Assembly (NCBI GenBank): GCA_016783885.1
Contig: JADHVR010000019.1
Coordinates: forward strand, 1-49,512
Length of the DNA stretch: 49,512 bases
Direction: 5' to 3'
From: Bacteroidales bacterium
GTDB taxonomy: Bacteria > Bacteroidota > Bacteroidia > Bacteroidales > JAADJA01
The first letter of the stretch is position 1. Every line of letters starts with the position of its first letter. This document shows, one piece after another, positions 24,769 through 33,036 of the stretch. A model generated the notes under the pieces. That model worked only from the letters and a program-made list of their open reading frames with translations. It had not been told where the DNA came from and did no database searches. The position numbers and the translations under genes were made by a program.

Positions 24769-25498
24769 TTATCATATAAAAAATGCACGTCCTGGAAATG
24801 CTGGTGGCGTTGGGAATACTCTTGAAGACCTCCTTGGCATAGAAGAGAATAACCTACCTATTCCAAATGCAGCTGAATGGGAGTTGAAGTGTCAAAGAGG
24901 AAATACATCTTCCTTAACAACACTTTTTCACATGGAGCCTTCTCCAAGAGCATTAAAATTTGTTCCTCAGATATTTCTTGTTAAATACGGATGGTTGCAC
25001 CAAGAAGCCGGTTTAAAATATCCTGACAATGAAATGAGTTTTAGACAAACAATTGGAGGAAACAATAGAAGTGATAGAGGCTTTAAAGTAGTAATTGACC
25101 AAACACAAAAGAAAGTACTCATTTCATTTGACGCATCCGCTGTAGCTGATAGACATGATGAGTGGTTAAAAAAAGTCGAAAAAAAAATAGGACTTGGTGA
25201 ACTTGACCCACAGCCATATTGGGGTTTTGATGATTTATTACATAAAGCCGGTACAAAACTACCTAATTGCTTCTATGTAAAAGCAGACGTAAAACGAATT
25301 GATGGTGAAGAGCACTTCCATTATAATAAAATCTTAATGCTTAAAAAATTGACTATTGATAAATTCGTACAAGCAATTGAAAACAACGACATCTTAGTGG
25401 ACTTTGACGCACGTACCGGCCATAATCACGGAACAAAATTCAGACTCCGACAGAACAAACTGCCAGTCTTATATGAAGAAGCAACAGAAATAGTATAG
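24752..25498 (+). CDS. MvaI/BcnI-family restriction endonuclease
   Basis: 248 aa, close to MvaI and BcnI (~240-250 aa). Family features: GNTLEDLLGIEENN (~21-34), WELKCQR (Glu44, Lys46 of the PD-(D/E)XK site), SLTTLFHMEPSP, and the C-terminal GHNHGTKFRLRQ. The position before E-x-K where I expect an Asp is Asn39. The frame starts at a TTG immediately after an in-frame stop, with only ~13 residues before the family block; the first ATG (residue 60) would remove the active site. So it either uses TTG, has a shortened N-terminus, or is joined to the upstream gene by a frameshift. Predicted target is CCWGG- or CCSGG-like (inference from the family). Confidence 0.82.
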   Translation: MKVGNSYHIKNARPGNAGGVGNTLEDLLGIEENNLPIPNAAEWELKCQRGNTSSLTTLFHMEPSPRALKFVPQIFLVKYGWLHQEAGLKYPDNEMSFRQTIGGNNRSDRGFKVVIDQTQKKVLISFDASAVADRHDEWLKKVEKKIGLGELDPQPYWGFDDLLHKAGTKLPNCFYVKADVKRIDGEEHFHYNKILMLKKLTIDKFVQAIENNDILVDFDARTGHNHGTKFRLRQNKLPVLYEEATEIV

Positions 25499-25701
25499 CA
25501 ATAGAAATTTTCAAACAGCTTCAATCAGGAACAATGAATAATGCAGCAAACCTTACCGATGATAACCAATTAACTGCAATTTGTAAATGGTTAATTAACT
25601 TATAAAAAAAGAAGCCCAGCCGGTAACATTGCCTATATACCAGAACCACGCAAGGCTAACGTACAGTTAAAGCCCCGGTACATACACTTACCATTAAAAT
25701 T
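25499..25701. other. right edge of the accessory island
   Basis: 200 bp between the convergent endonuclease and T9SS-cargo genes. No gene, and no third copy of the long repeat was found. A short frame at 25534-25605 (MNNAANLTDDNQLTAICKWL) is too small to support. Confidence 0.4.
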
Positions 25702-27396
25702 TTATTTAACAACAATCCGCCCCACTTCCGTAAATTTACCGGCTTTAAATTCAAGGTTATAAACACCTCTAATTAGATTGTCTGTATTGATCTCAACTGA
25801 ATGTTTGCCTTCTTGTTCCCATTTACGAAATGTTTTTACTGCCTTTCTGCCGTATAAATCACTTAGTATAATTTCAATTAATGCTTTTTCAGGTAAAAAA
25901 TAATTTACTGTAAATTTATCTGAAACCGGGTTTGGAGCAATATAAATACTGAATTCTTCTGTACTGATAAAAGATCCCGGCTCAACCGATGTCGTCGGAT
26001 CGTTATAGAAAATGTAATTTCCTTTATTGCTGTCCCAGTTGGTTATAACAATATCTCCATCCTCACTGTACTCATATTCCACCACAATCACATCACCTGT
26101 TTTCAGGTTGTCTTTAAATGAGATCCAGTTTTTATTTATTACAAAGCAATAAAAGCTCCTGCTGACAGGTATGCCGTTTAAACTGACAGAAATAATGTTT
26201 TCGACTAATTGTTTTTCCAGATAAATTACTGAAATTCCGTCTGTGTTGATGTTGAAAGTTTCAGTTGCTGTTTGTATTCCGTCCCTGTCAAGGTCGGCAA
26301 TCTGTATTGTTTCAACTACTGAACTTGTATTGGATGTATATGAAGGATTCATTTCAAACCCGTTATTTTCACCCAAAGCAATTTTCATTGGCAGCCACCA
26401 GCCTCCGTATATCAGGTCCAGGATGCCGTCTAAGTCAACATCTGCCAAAAGTATTCCCGAACCATAACCGAACGGATTGGATGACCAGCTTGCCGAACTT
26501 GTAGCAGGCACACCTGATCCAAAGTCATACAACCTCACTTTACCGTCGCCTCCAAGCTGACTGTTCCCTGTCATAACCACGCCGGGAGTTTTATCTGATC
26601 CAACAAGACCAAAATCTAATGAGTTGATATAATTGGAAGGTTCGGAAGATTGCCAGGCAGCGGAGGTGGAAATATTACCGTTATCATCAGCCAGGAAAAT
26701 GTAATTCGGGGTTTCTTCGCTCGAAAATACTACGTCGAGGAAGCCGTTTCCGTCAATATCGCCAAAGTCCACATCCAGCGAGCCGAAGTCATTATCTGTT
26801 GTCCATTCGGGATTTTCGCTGAAAGTGCCATTACGATTGATAAATATTTTTCCTTTGTCGAATAGTGAACCGTAAGGTTCGCCGCCTGTTGTGGCGAGGT
26901 CAAGGTCTCCGTCGCCGTCAGCATCACCGAGAGCACAGGAAAAGGTATAAAATTCATAAGACTCAAAAGAGGGTGTTCCTTCTAATTCGCCTTCCTGATT
27001 ATAATAAACCTTAACCTTTCCCGGATCACCAAAACCGGAAGGACCGATATAAACCGAAACCGCAACATCCACCCAGCCATCAAGGTTAATATCGCCAACA
27101 GAAAGATGCCCGTGATAATCAATGTCGTCCGATTGCCAGTCGGGAGAAGATGGAAATGTTCCATCGCCGTTGTTGTAATAAACCACTAAGTGCTGGCGCT
27201 GGATGTCGTTGCCGTTAGCAACTATCAGGTCTTTCCAGCCGTCATTATCAATATCAGCTAATCCCAGCCCTGTTGCAATATGTCCGTTAGCTGCAGATTC
27301 CCAATCGGGAACAACAGGGTAGGGGATGGTTTGAGCATAAATATCCGGATGATTGATTATTAACAATGAAATCAGAAGTAAATATAAGTTTTTCAC
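25702..27396 (-). CDS. T9SS-secreted FG-GAP/VCBS repeat protein
   Basis: 564 aa. Signal peptide (LYLLLISLLIINHPDIYAQ) then repeated calcium-loop motifs of the FG-GAP/VCBS type: DIDNDGWKDLIVANG, DINLDGWVDVAVS, DADGDGDLDLATTGG, DIDGNGFLDVVFS, DVDLDGILDLIYGG, DLDRDGIQTATETF, consistent with a seven-bladed propeller. The C-terminal ~80 residues are a T9SS type A sorting domain (YIAPNPVSDKFTVNYFLPEK to GVYNLEFKAGKFTEVGRIVV). The start is GTG; no in-frame ATG lies upstream and the signal peptide fits. Third gene of a minus-strand operon with the two Asp-box proteins. Probably a surface or released protein; ligand unknown. Confidence 0.88.
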   Translation of the reverse strand: MKNLYLLLISLLIINHPDIYAQTIPYPVVPDWESAANGHIATGLGLADIDNDGWKDLIVANGNDIQRQHLVVYYNNGDGTFPSSPDWQSDDIDYHGHLSVGDINLDGWVDVAVSVYIGPSGFGDPGKVKVYYNQEGELEGTPSFESYEFYTFSCALGDADGDGDLDLATTGGEPYGSLFDKGKIFINRNGTFSENPEWTTDNDFGSLDVDFGDIDGNGFLDVVFSSEETPNYIFLADDNGNISTSAAWQSSEPSNYINSLDFGLVGSDKTPGVVMTGNSQLGGDGKVRLYDFGSGVPATSSASWSSNPFGYGSGILLADVDLDGILDLIYGGWWLPMKIALGENNGFEMNPSYTSNTSSVVETIQIADLDRDGIQTATETFNINTDGISVIYLEKQLVENIISVSLNGIPVSRSFYCFVINKNWISFKDNLKTGDVIVVEYEYSEDGDIVITNWDSNKGNYIFYNDPTTSVEPGSFISTEEFSIYIAPNPVSDKFTVNYFLPEKALIEIILSDLYGRKAVKTFRKWEQEGKHSVEINTDNLIRGVYNLEFKAGKFTEVGRIVVK

Positions 27397-27420
27397 GATG
27401 AATATTATTTTAATGTGAAA

Positions 27421-29256
27421 CTAATATTGAATAATCATTTTCCCTGTATTTTTATCCTCACCGCTGCTTATTACATAAAAGTATAAACCTTCAGGTAAAT
27501 TATTTCTGTTAATCTCAATTATAAATTTTCCTGATTCTTTCAGTCCATAATCTTTATTTCTTACATTCTGTCCCATCGTGTTCAGAATAAGCAGGTGTAA
27601 ATGGCTTTTTTTATGCAGTTTTACAATCAGATATGTTTTTTCGTTAAAAGGATTCGGATAGTTTTGTGAAACTTCCGTAAAATCCTGCAATGTTAAAGCC
27701 GGATATTCTGTTCCGGTTAAAAATGAAATATCAGTGGACATATAAACAATGTTGTTATTTACCGCAATATGTTCATTGGTCCAGACATGAAGACCCGGAA
27801 AAGGATCACATTCAAAAAAGAAATGGATTTTATTATTGATAAAAGTCGGCGACATAGCCGAATACATACATTCGGAATAGAGATAATTAATGTCGGTATT
27901 AAAATCCTTTATTCCGTTCCAGGTCAACCCGCCATCATTAGATGAGTTCCCAAAAATATGCCTGTAATTTTTTTCCGCGTTATCATAACCTGCTGCAACC
28001 CCTGAATATAATACAAATATCCTGTCTTGCTCATCAATATTAATTTGAGGATAGGAGGTAAGGGAAACATAATAGTTCCCCCAGCCAATTAAAGTAGAAT
28101 CACCGTTATTCGGAGTTACCCATCCAACCAGGTTGCCATTATTAATAAGATAATCCAGCGTATAAGAACTGATAATTGTAGTGTCGAGAGGCGCCATATC
28201 TTCATTCCAATAAATCACACCTTCGGTTGCAGGGAAATAATAAAGAGTTCCAAGATTGTTATAATAGTATTTCATTCTGCCAAAGACGAGATGTGCCTTT
28301 CCCTGAGAATCCAGAGCCACTGATTGTGTTATATCACCGGCACCATAGGTTGGAGTCGGTCCTCCCTGGTATGGTGAATAAGGACTATCATATACAATTA
28401 TTTTTTGCCAGGTATCGCCGTTGTCAAAAGATTTCATAATATACCCATCCTGGGTTTTAAAGCCAACTGAAAAGGCTATTGTATCGCCTTTGGGAGCAGC
28501 CCAGGAATAACCGTCAATAGGAATGCCGTCGAAATAATCCGGTCCGAGTTCATCAAAAAAACAGTGTTCAATATCCCATGTTTGTCCACCGTCTGATGTA
28601 CGGTAATACAGTAATGCTGAGGCTTGTCCCATATATTCACCACCTACTGTTACCACAAGAACATGAATATTGGTGTTATCAGGACCATTGGTAATAACTG
28701 CGGGCCAGGCAATACTTACATCATCAGGGCCGGATAAATAAGATTCTTCCCAATTGCCCTCTCCTTTTTGTTCTCTTTTAATGAGCATCAGCTTCCACAG
28801 AGGATCATCAAAAAAATGGGAAACTACAAGTTCACCATTTTCGCCATAAGGTGCATAATTTGTCCCAAATGTATTCTCGCTCTCTAATCTCGTCGTTGGG
28901 TATTGATCCCACTGCTGACTGTCAAAATAATTGTACCCCGTTCCCCTGTCAGACCATGTGCCGGTTTCAAACCCCATAATCCAGGTTAAACCAATGGTGC
29001 CATCAGGGTATGCGTATATGCGCTTTTGCAATGCATTATAGGTTTGCAGATCATAAATTGTTTCCCCGACAGTCTCTTCGTTATATTTCTGCCCGATAAT
29101 GTTTACTTGTGAAACAGAGCCTGTTGGATCAGGTGTTTTCTCCAGTACCTTTTCTGCTTTGTTTCTCAGATGTGCAGGAACTTTAATGACTTTGTATTGT
29201 GCAATGGAGTACGAAACAATGCCTACTAATATCAAAAAAAGTAAAGTTCTTTTCAC
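27421..29256 (-). CDS. T9SS-secreted Asp-box (sialidase-like) repeat protein, copy 2
   Basis: 611 aa. Signal peptide (TLLFLILVGIVSYSIAQ). Three Asp-box (BNR) motifs are visible, RTSDGGQTWDIEH, KSFDNGDTWQKI and SSNDGGLTWNGI, as in sialidase-type six-bladed propellers, but no catalytic sialidase arginine set or FRIP motif was recognised, so enzymatic activity is not claimed. The C-terminus is a T9SS type A domain (SQNYPNPFNEKTYLIVKLH to NTGKMIIQ). The start is GTG. It is a paralogue of the next gene upstream, with the same length and domain order and many shared blocks (FFDELGPDYF, TIISSYTLDYLI, GDSTIIG-like), and follows it by 13 bp. Confidence 0.87.
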   Translation of the reverse strand: MKRTLLFLILVGIVSYSIAQYKVIKVPAHLRNKAEKVLEKTPDPTGSVSQVNIIGQKYNEETVGETIYDLQTYNALQKRIYAYPDGTIGLTWIMGFETGTWSDRGTGYNYFDSQQWDQYPTTRLESENTFGTNYAPYGENGELVVSHFFDDPLWKLMLIKREQKGEGNWEESYLSGPDDVSIAWPAVITNGPDNTNIHVLVVTVGGEYMGQASALLYYRTSDGGQTWDIEHCFFDELGPDYFDGIPIDGYSWAAPKGDTIAFSVGFKTQDGYIMKSFDNGDTWQKIIVYDSPYSPYQGGPTPTYGAGDITQSVALDSQGKAHLVFGRMKYYYNNLGTLYYFPATEGVIYWNEDMAPLDTTIISSYTLDYLINNGNLVGWVTPNNGDSTLIGWGNYYVSLTSYPQINIDEQDRIFVLYSGVAAGYDNAEKNYRHIFGNSSNDGGLTWNGIKDFNTDINYLYSECMYSAMSPTFINNKIHFFFECDPFPGLHVWTNEHIAVNNNIVYMSTDISFLTGTEYPALTLQDFTEVSQNYPNPFNEKTYLIVKLHKKSHLHLLILNTMGQNVRNKDYGLKESGKFIIEINRNNLPEGLYFYVISSGEDKNTGKMIIQY

Positions 29257-29269
29257 AACTTTTTTTCCT

Positions 29270-31099
29270 TTAATAAATAATCATCTTCCTTGTCATATCA
29301 TGTTGTCCGTTACTCACGGTATAATAATAAATACCTTCGGGCAGATTTTCCTTTCTGATCTCAAACCTGAATTCACCTTTATTAACTAATCCAAAATCAA
29401 CGTACCTGACTTCCTGGCCTATTACATTCAGAATTTTCATTGAAAGATAACTGTCTTTTTCCAATGTTGCAACAATAAATGTCTGATCCCGGAATGGATT
29501 AGGGTAATTCTGCAATAAACTAAAATCAACGGAAGGTACGGCAATTTGTTCGCCTGTTCCGATAAAGGTACCTGTCGGGTGCTTCATATAAACAATGCTG
29601 TTATCAGTAGGTGCATGACCTCCTGTCCAAGTATGTAACCCCGGCTCATTATCCGTCTGGAAAATAAAATGAACGTGATCATCGGTAAATGCAGTTGACA
29701 TAGCAGGATAAACACATTCTGAGAAAATATAAAGCAGGTCGGTATTAAAATCTTTGATTTGTTCCCATGTTGCTCCTCCGTCAACTGAAGCCCTCCCGCA
29801 AATATGCCTGTAATTCATCACTCCGTTGTTATAGCCTGGCGCTACAGCCGACCATAAGGCAAAAATCCTGTTATTATCGTCGATATTAAGTTGAGGGAAT
29901 GATGTAAGAGAAAAATAGTAAACGCCGAAATCTATAATTGTTGAATCTCCACCTGACGGGATTGTCCATCCGATCAGGTTGCCGTTTGCTATCAGGTGAT
30001 CCAGCGTATAAGAGCTGATAATAGTAGTATCAAGAGGTGCCATTGTTTCATTCCAGTAAATTAACCCTTCTGTCCAGGGGTAAAGATATAAGGCACCACC
30101 ATCGTAAACATGGCACATTCTTCCGAAGGCAACATGCGCATTGCCATCAGAGTCCAGTGCTATTGCCTGTGAGCCGTCACCACCGCCATAAGTTGGTGTA
30201 TCACCTCCGGCATAAGGAGTAAAGGGGTTTTCGTAAACAAGGATTTGCTCCCATGAATCCCCGTTATCATACGACTTCATCACGTACCCGTTTTGGTGAT
30301 TGAATCCGACAGCAAATGCTATAGTTTCGCCTTTAGGTTGTGCCCACGAATATTCGTCAGCATCGATAGTTGTAAAATAATCAGGTCCGAGTTCATCGAA
30401 AAAATAATGCTCAATATCCCAGGTGTTTCCACCATCGAGCGAACGGTAATACAGCAATGCACCATCCTGTCCCATGTAAATATCACCATACGTGCGTGCA
30501 AGGATGTGAATATTAGTGTTATCAGCACCATTGGTTACTAATATAGGCCAGACAATACCCATATTTTCAGGTCCGGCAAGATAAAACTCTTCCCAGCCTC
30601 CTGTCCCTTTTTCTTCTCTTTTATTGAAAGCCAAACCCCAGTATGGATCGGCAAGATAGTGGGATACTGTGATTTCACCATTTTCGCCAAAAGGAACATA
30701 ACAGGGATATCCGGTACGCACTGTTTCAAGACGCTCAGTGGGATAAGGTCCCCAACTGTTTCCGTCATAATAATTGTATCCTGTTCCCCTGTCGGTCCAA
30801 TCCGGTATGTCAAATGCCATCATCCATATTGCTCCTATTGTACCATCCTGGTAAGCATGCATTCTTTTCTGAAGTGAGCCGTATGTTTGAATATCATGAA
30901 TGGTTTCCCCCATAATGACTTCATCAAGCTTTTGCCCGATAATTGTAACTGTTGATCCGTTGCCGGTGGGGGAGGGTGAAGGTTCCTGAACTTTAACTTT
31001 TATGTTTTTTAAGTGATCAGGAACATTAACTAACTTATACTGGGCATTAGAAAAATAAAACATGCCCGCTGCTAAAATTAAAAGTAAAAATTTTTTCAT
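29270..31099 (-). CDS. T9SS-secreted Asp-box (sialidase-like) repeat protein, copy 1
   Basis: 609 aa, first gene of the operon 31099 to 25702. Signal peptide (FLLLILAAGMFYFSNAQ). Asp-box motifs RSLDGGNTWDIEH, KSYDNGDSWEQI and ASVDGGATWEQI lie at the same places as in copy 2. The sequence near WAQPKGETIAFAVGFNHQNG and DGSQAIALDSDGNAHVAFGR also mirrors copy 2. C-terminal T9SS type A domain (LQNYPNPFRDQTFIVATLEK to TRKMIIY). ATG start. A TATATTTG promoter box lies ~25 bp upstream. The two genes arose by tandem duplication, old enough that the proteins differ at many sites. Role unknown; carbohydrate or surface binding is plausible. Confidence 0.87.
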   Translation of the reverse strand: MKKFLLLILAAGMFYFSNAQYKLVNVPDHLKNIKVKVQEPSPSPTGNGSTVTIIGQKLDEVIMGETIHDIQTYGSLQKRMHAYQDGTIGAIWMMAFDIPDWTDRGTGYNYYDGNSWGPYPTERLETVRTGYPCYVPFGENGEITVSHYLADPYWGLAFNKREEKGTGGWEEFYLAGPENMGIVWPILVTNGADNTNIHILARTYGDIYMGQDGALLYYRSLDGGNTWDIEHYFFDELGPDYFTTIDADEYSWAQPKGETIAFAVGFNHQNGYVMKSYDNGDSWEQILVYENPFTPYAGGDTPTYGGGDGSQAIALDSDGNAHVAFGRMCHVYDGGALYLYPWTEGLIYWNETMAPLDTTIISSYTLDHLIANGNLIGWTIPSGGDSTIIDFGVYYFSLTSFPQLNIDDNNRIFALWSAVAPGYNNGVMNYRHICGRASVDGGATWEQIKDFNTDLLYIFSECVYPAMSTAFTDDHVHFIFQTDNEPGLHTWTGGHAPTDNSIVYMKHPTGTFIGTGEQIAVPSVDFSLLQNYPNPFRDQTFIVATLEKDSYLSMKILNVIGQEVRYVDFGLVNKGEFRFEIRKENLPEGIYYYTVSNGQHDMTRKMIIY

Positions 31100-31121
31100 A
31101 AGTGTTGAATTTTGTTTGATA

Positions 31122-31129
31122 CAAATATA
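31122..31129 (-). promoter_or_regulatory. -7 box of the Asp-box/FG-GAP operon
   Basis: CAAATATA, minus-strand TATATTTG, an exact match 23 bp before the ATG of the first gene. A TTG lies 25 bp further upstream, wider than the usual ~20. Confidence 0.45.
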
Positions 31130-31279
31130 AATATTTTATCTATCCTTTGCATATCAATTATTTGTATTAGAAAAATTGAAAGGAGTAGTTCTTTTTTCAT
31201 TTTATTTATTTTCATATAACTAAAGAATATCTACTAAAAAAACTTCTAAAAAAAGCCTTTCTGAAAAACCAGGTTTTAC

Positions 31280-31903
31280 TCAGAGATCTATGGAAGTAAA
31301 CTCAATCACTATTAATTCACCTTCATCAGTTAAAAGTTCAACGCAAACAAGTCCATAAATGGGACTGATATACCAATAGACAATTTGAAAATTATAACCA
31401 AACAACTCTGGGAAAACCCCCTCTGGGATATATTCGGCTACCCCGATTGTTTCAACTTCCTTATCTAATGCCGTAATATGATAACTCTTCCTTTCGATAA
31501 CTTCTCTTTCTATTTGCGTTTTACCAAGGTCAAACAAATATATATCGCCAACTTCGGCATCAAATTCTACTAGGGTAAAAGGTTTTGACTCATCCCCTTC
31601 GCTATAGAAGAAATCACTAATGGAATTATCGGATAACCGCCCTTTAATTGTAACCTCAATTTGACTTTTAAAAATGAGCAATTGCCCATCAATGTTTACT
31701 TCCATATTTATTATACCATTGTTATTGGAAACTACTTTAGCGGATATTTTTGATTGGCCATCAGGGAAATTAGCTTTCCATTCATTGCCAACCTGGCCTA
31801 AAACTCTGGTTGATCCGTTTGTAGTATTATCATCTTTGTCTTTCTTGCAACTGATACAAAAAAATAATAAAAGTAAAACTGTAAGTAATATTTTTGTTTT
31901 CAT
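31280..31903 (-). CDS. hypothetical lipoprotein
   Basis: 207 aa. Signal peptide with lipobox FCISC followed by KKDKDDN, typical of Bacteroidota lipoproteins. The mature part is beta-rich, with patterns such as GIINMEVNIDGQLLIFKSQIEV and SYHITALDKEVETIGVAEYI, and no recognised motif. ATG start. A well-formed promoter (TTG-N20-TAGTTTTG on the minus strand) lies ~130 bp upstream, giving a long 5' leader. It is transcribed separately from the operon that follows. Confidence 0.75.
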   Translation of the reverse strand: MKTKILLTVLLLLFFCISCKKDKDDNTTNGSTRVLGQVGNEWKANFPDGQSKISAKVVSNNNGIINMEVNIDGQLLIFKSQIEVTIKGRLSDNSISDFFYSEGDESKPFTLVEFDAEVGDIYLFDLGKTQIEREVIERKSYHITALDKEVETIGVAEYIPEGVFPELFGYNFQIVYWYISPIYGLVCVELLTDEGELIVIEFTSIDL

Positions 31904-32032
31904 GACTAATAATTTTAAGTTAAAAAAAATATTTGTTCAATTCATAAGTTTTGAGAAATCAATAATATTTATCAATTTATAATAAAATTACACAATCAAT
32001 CTTTCCATTGAGGTGGTCTGTTTTGTTTTTTA

Positions 32033-32063
32033 CAAAACTAATGCAAATTTTAAACAAAGTCAA
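32033..32063 (-). promoter_or_regulatory. promoter of the lipoprotein gene
   Basis: On the minus strand: TTG (32063-32061), 20-bp spacer, TAGTTTTG (32040-32033). This is the best -33/-7 match among the minus-strand genes. The predicted leader is about 125 nt. Confidence 0.5.
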
Positions 32064-32103
32064 TGAAACATAAAAAAACAAACTTTTGGCGTTGATTTTT
32101 TAT

Positions 32104-32120
32104 GACTTTATGGACAGGCA
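32104..32120. repeat. 17-bp intergenic repeat, copy 2
   Basis: GACTTTATGGACAGGCA, identical to 7947-7963. It directly abuts the stop codon of the EamA transporter gene (minus strand). Here the flanking bases do not form the 6-bp stem seen at copy 1. Confidence 0.6.
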
Positions 32121-33029
32121 TTATTTAGAATTTTGTTCATTTAATTTTATGATAGAAAATATCATTATTACTGCTGCTGCCCATTGCACCGGAGAAAGAA
32201 TTTTTCCGTTTACAATGTAATCGAAAAATATGGCTGAGATAGGGAAGAAAAGTTCACAAATTGTAGCGATAATCGCCCTTATCCGCACCAAACCATAATA
32301 GTATAGGAATATAGCGCCTGAGCCGGTTGTAAATGCAATGATAAGAAAAAACATCCAGTTTTCGCCGGTTGTAACTGAAAACTGATTGAATTTTCCTGCG
32401 AAAGAGACGAAAATCAGCATGATAAGTGTAGTAAAGCCATACCTGTAAAAAGTTCCTGTGTGAAAAGAATATTTTAATAAGATTTTTTTACTGAACACTG
32501 TGGAACAGCCAAAGGAAAAAGCAGCTAACAAGGAGTATAAAGCTGCATATATGGTGTTGGCTCCTGTATTAAAATCGGGCAGGTTGAATCCGAAAACAAG
32601 AAAATAGCTGGCAACAACGGCAACTGATGCCCAAAGTATAAACTTATTTTTTAATTTTTCTTTTAAAAGAATAACCGCCAGGGCTATGGCAAACACTGGC
32701 TGAAGTTTTTGCAACAGGACAACTACGGTAAGATGCCTGAAATCTATAAGGAACAATGCTTTTACGATGGCAAGTGTTCCAATGGCTCCGCCGAGAAGCG
32801 CTACAAGGAAAAATATGAGATAATCCTGAGATGTGAACGATTTTAAATGCCTGTACTCTTTATGAAGAAAAATATTCATTATCAGGAATGGGATCAGGTG
32901 CAGGACAAAAACCACATAAACAACGTTAAGATTGTAAAGACGCGGTGTAAGAACCACTCCGTCAAATCCCCACATTATTGAAGCTAAACTTACTGCAATA
33001 GCGCCTATTATGGTTTTTTTACTTCTCAT
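32121..33029 (-). CDS. EamA/DMT-family transporter
   Basis: 302 aa with ten hydrophobic helices in two related halves of five, the drug/metabolite transporter layout. The first EamA repeat begins IIGAIAVSLASIMWGFDGVV and includes LLQKLQPVFAIALAVILLKEKLKN; the second begins YAALYSLLAAFSFGCSTVFS and includes ATICELFFPISAIFFDYIVNG. Substrate not readable. ATG start, 7 bp after the glycoside-hydrolase-like gene, so the two are almost certainly co-transcribed. A role in exporting or importing a product tied to that enzyme is possible. Confidence 0.88.
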   Translation of the reverse strand: MRSKKTIIGAIAVSLASIMWGFDGVVLTPRLYNLNVVYVVFVLHLIPFLIMNIFLHKEYRHLKSFTSQDYLIFFLVALLGGAIGTLAIVKALFLIDFRHLTVVVLLQKLQPVFAIALAVILLKEKLKNKFILWASVAVVASYFLVFGFNLPDFNTGANTIYAALYSLLAAFSFGCSTVFSKKILLKYSFHTGTFYRYGFTTLIMLIFVSFAGKFNQFSVTTGENWMFFLIIAFTTGSGAIFLYYYGLVRIRAIIATICELFFPISAIFFDYIVNGKILSPVQWAAAVIMIFSIIKLNEQNSK

Positions 33030-33036
33030 TCGTAAA

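Noticed and set aside
25702..31099. Numerous antisense and shifted frames across the secreted repeat proteins
   Set aside because: Repetitive coding DNA creates open shadows; none has a signal peptide, motif or sensible start context.
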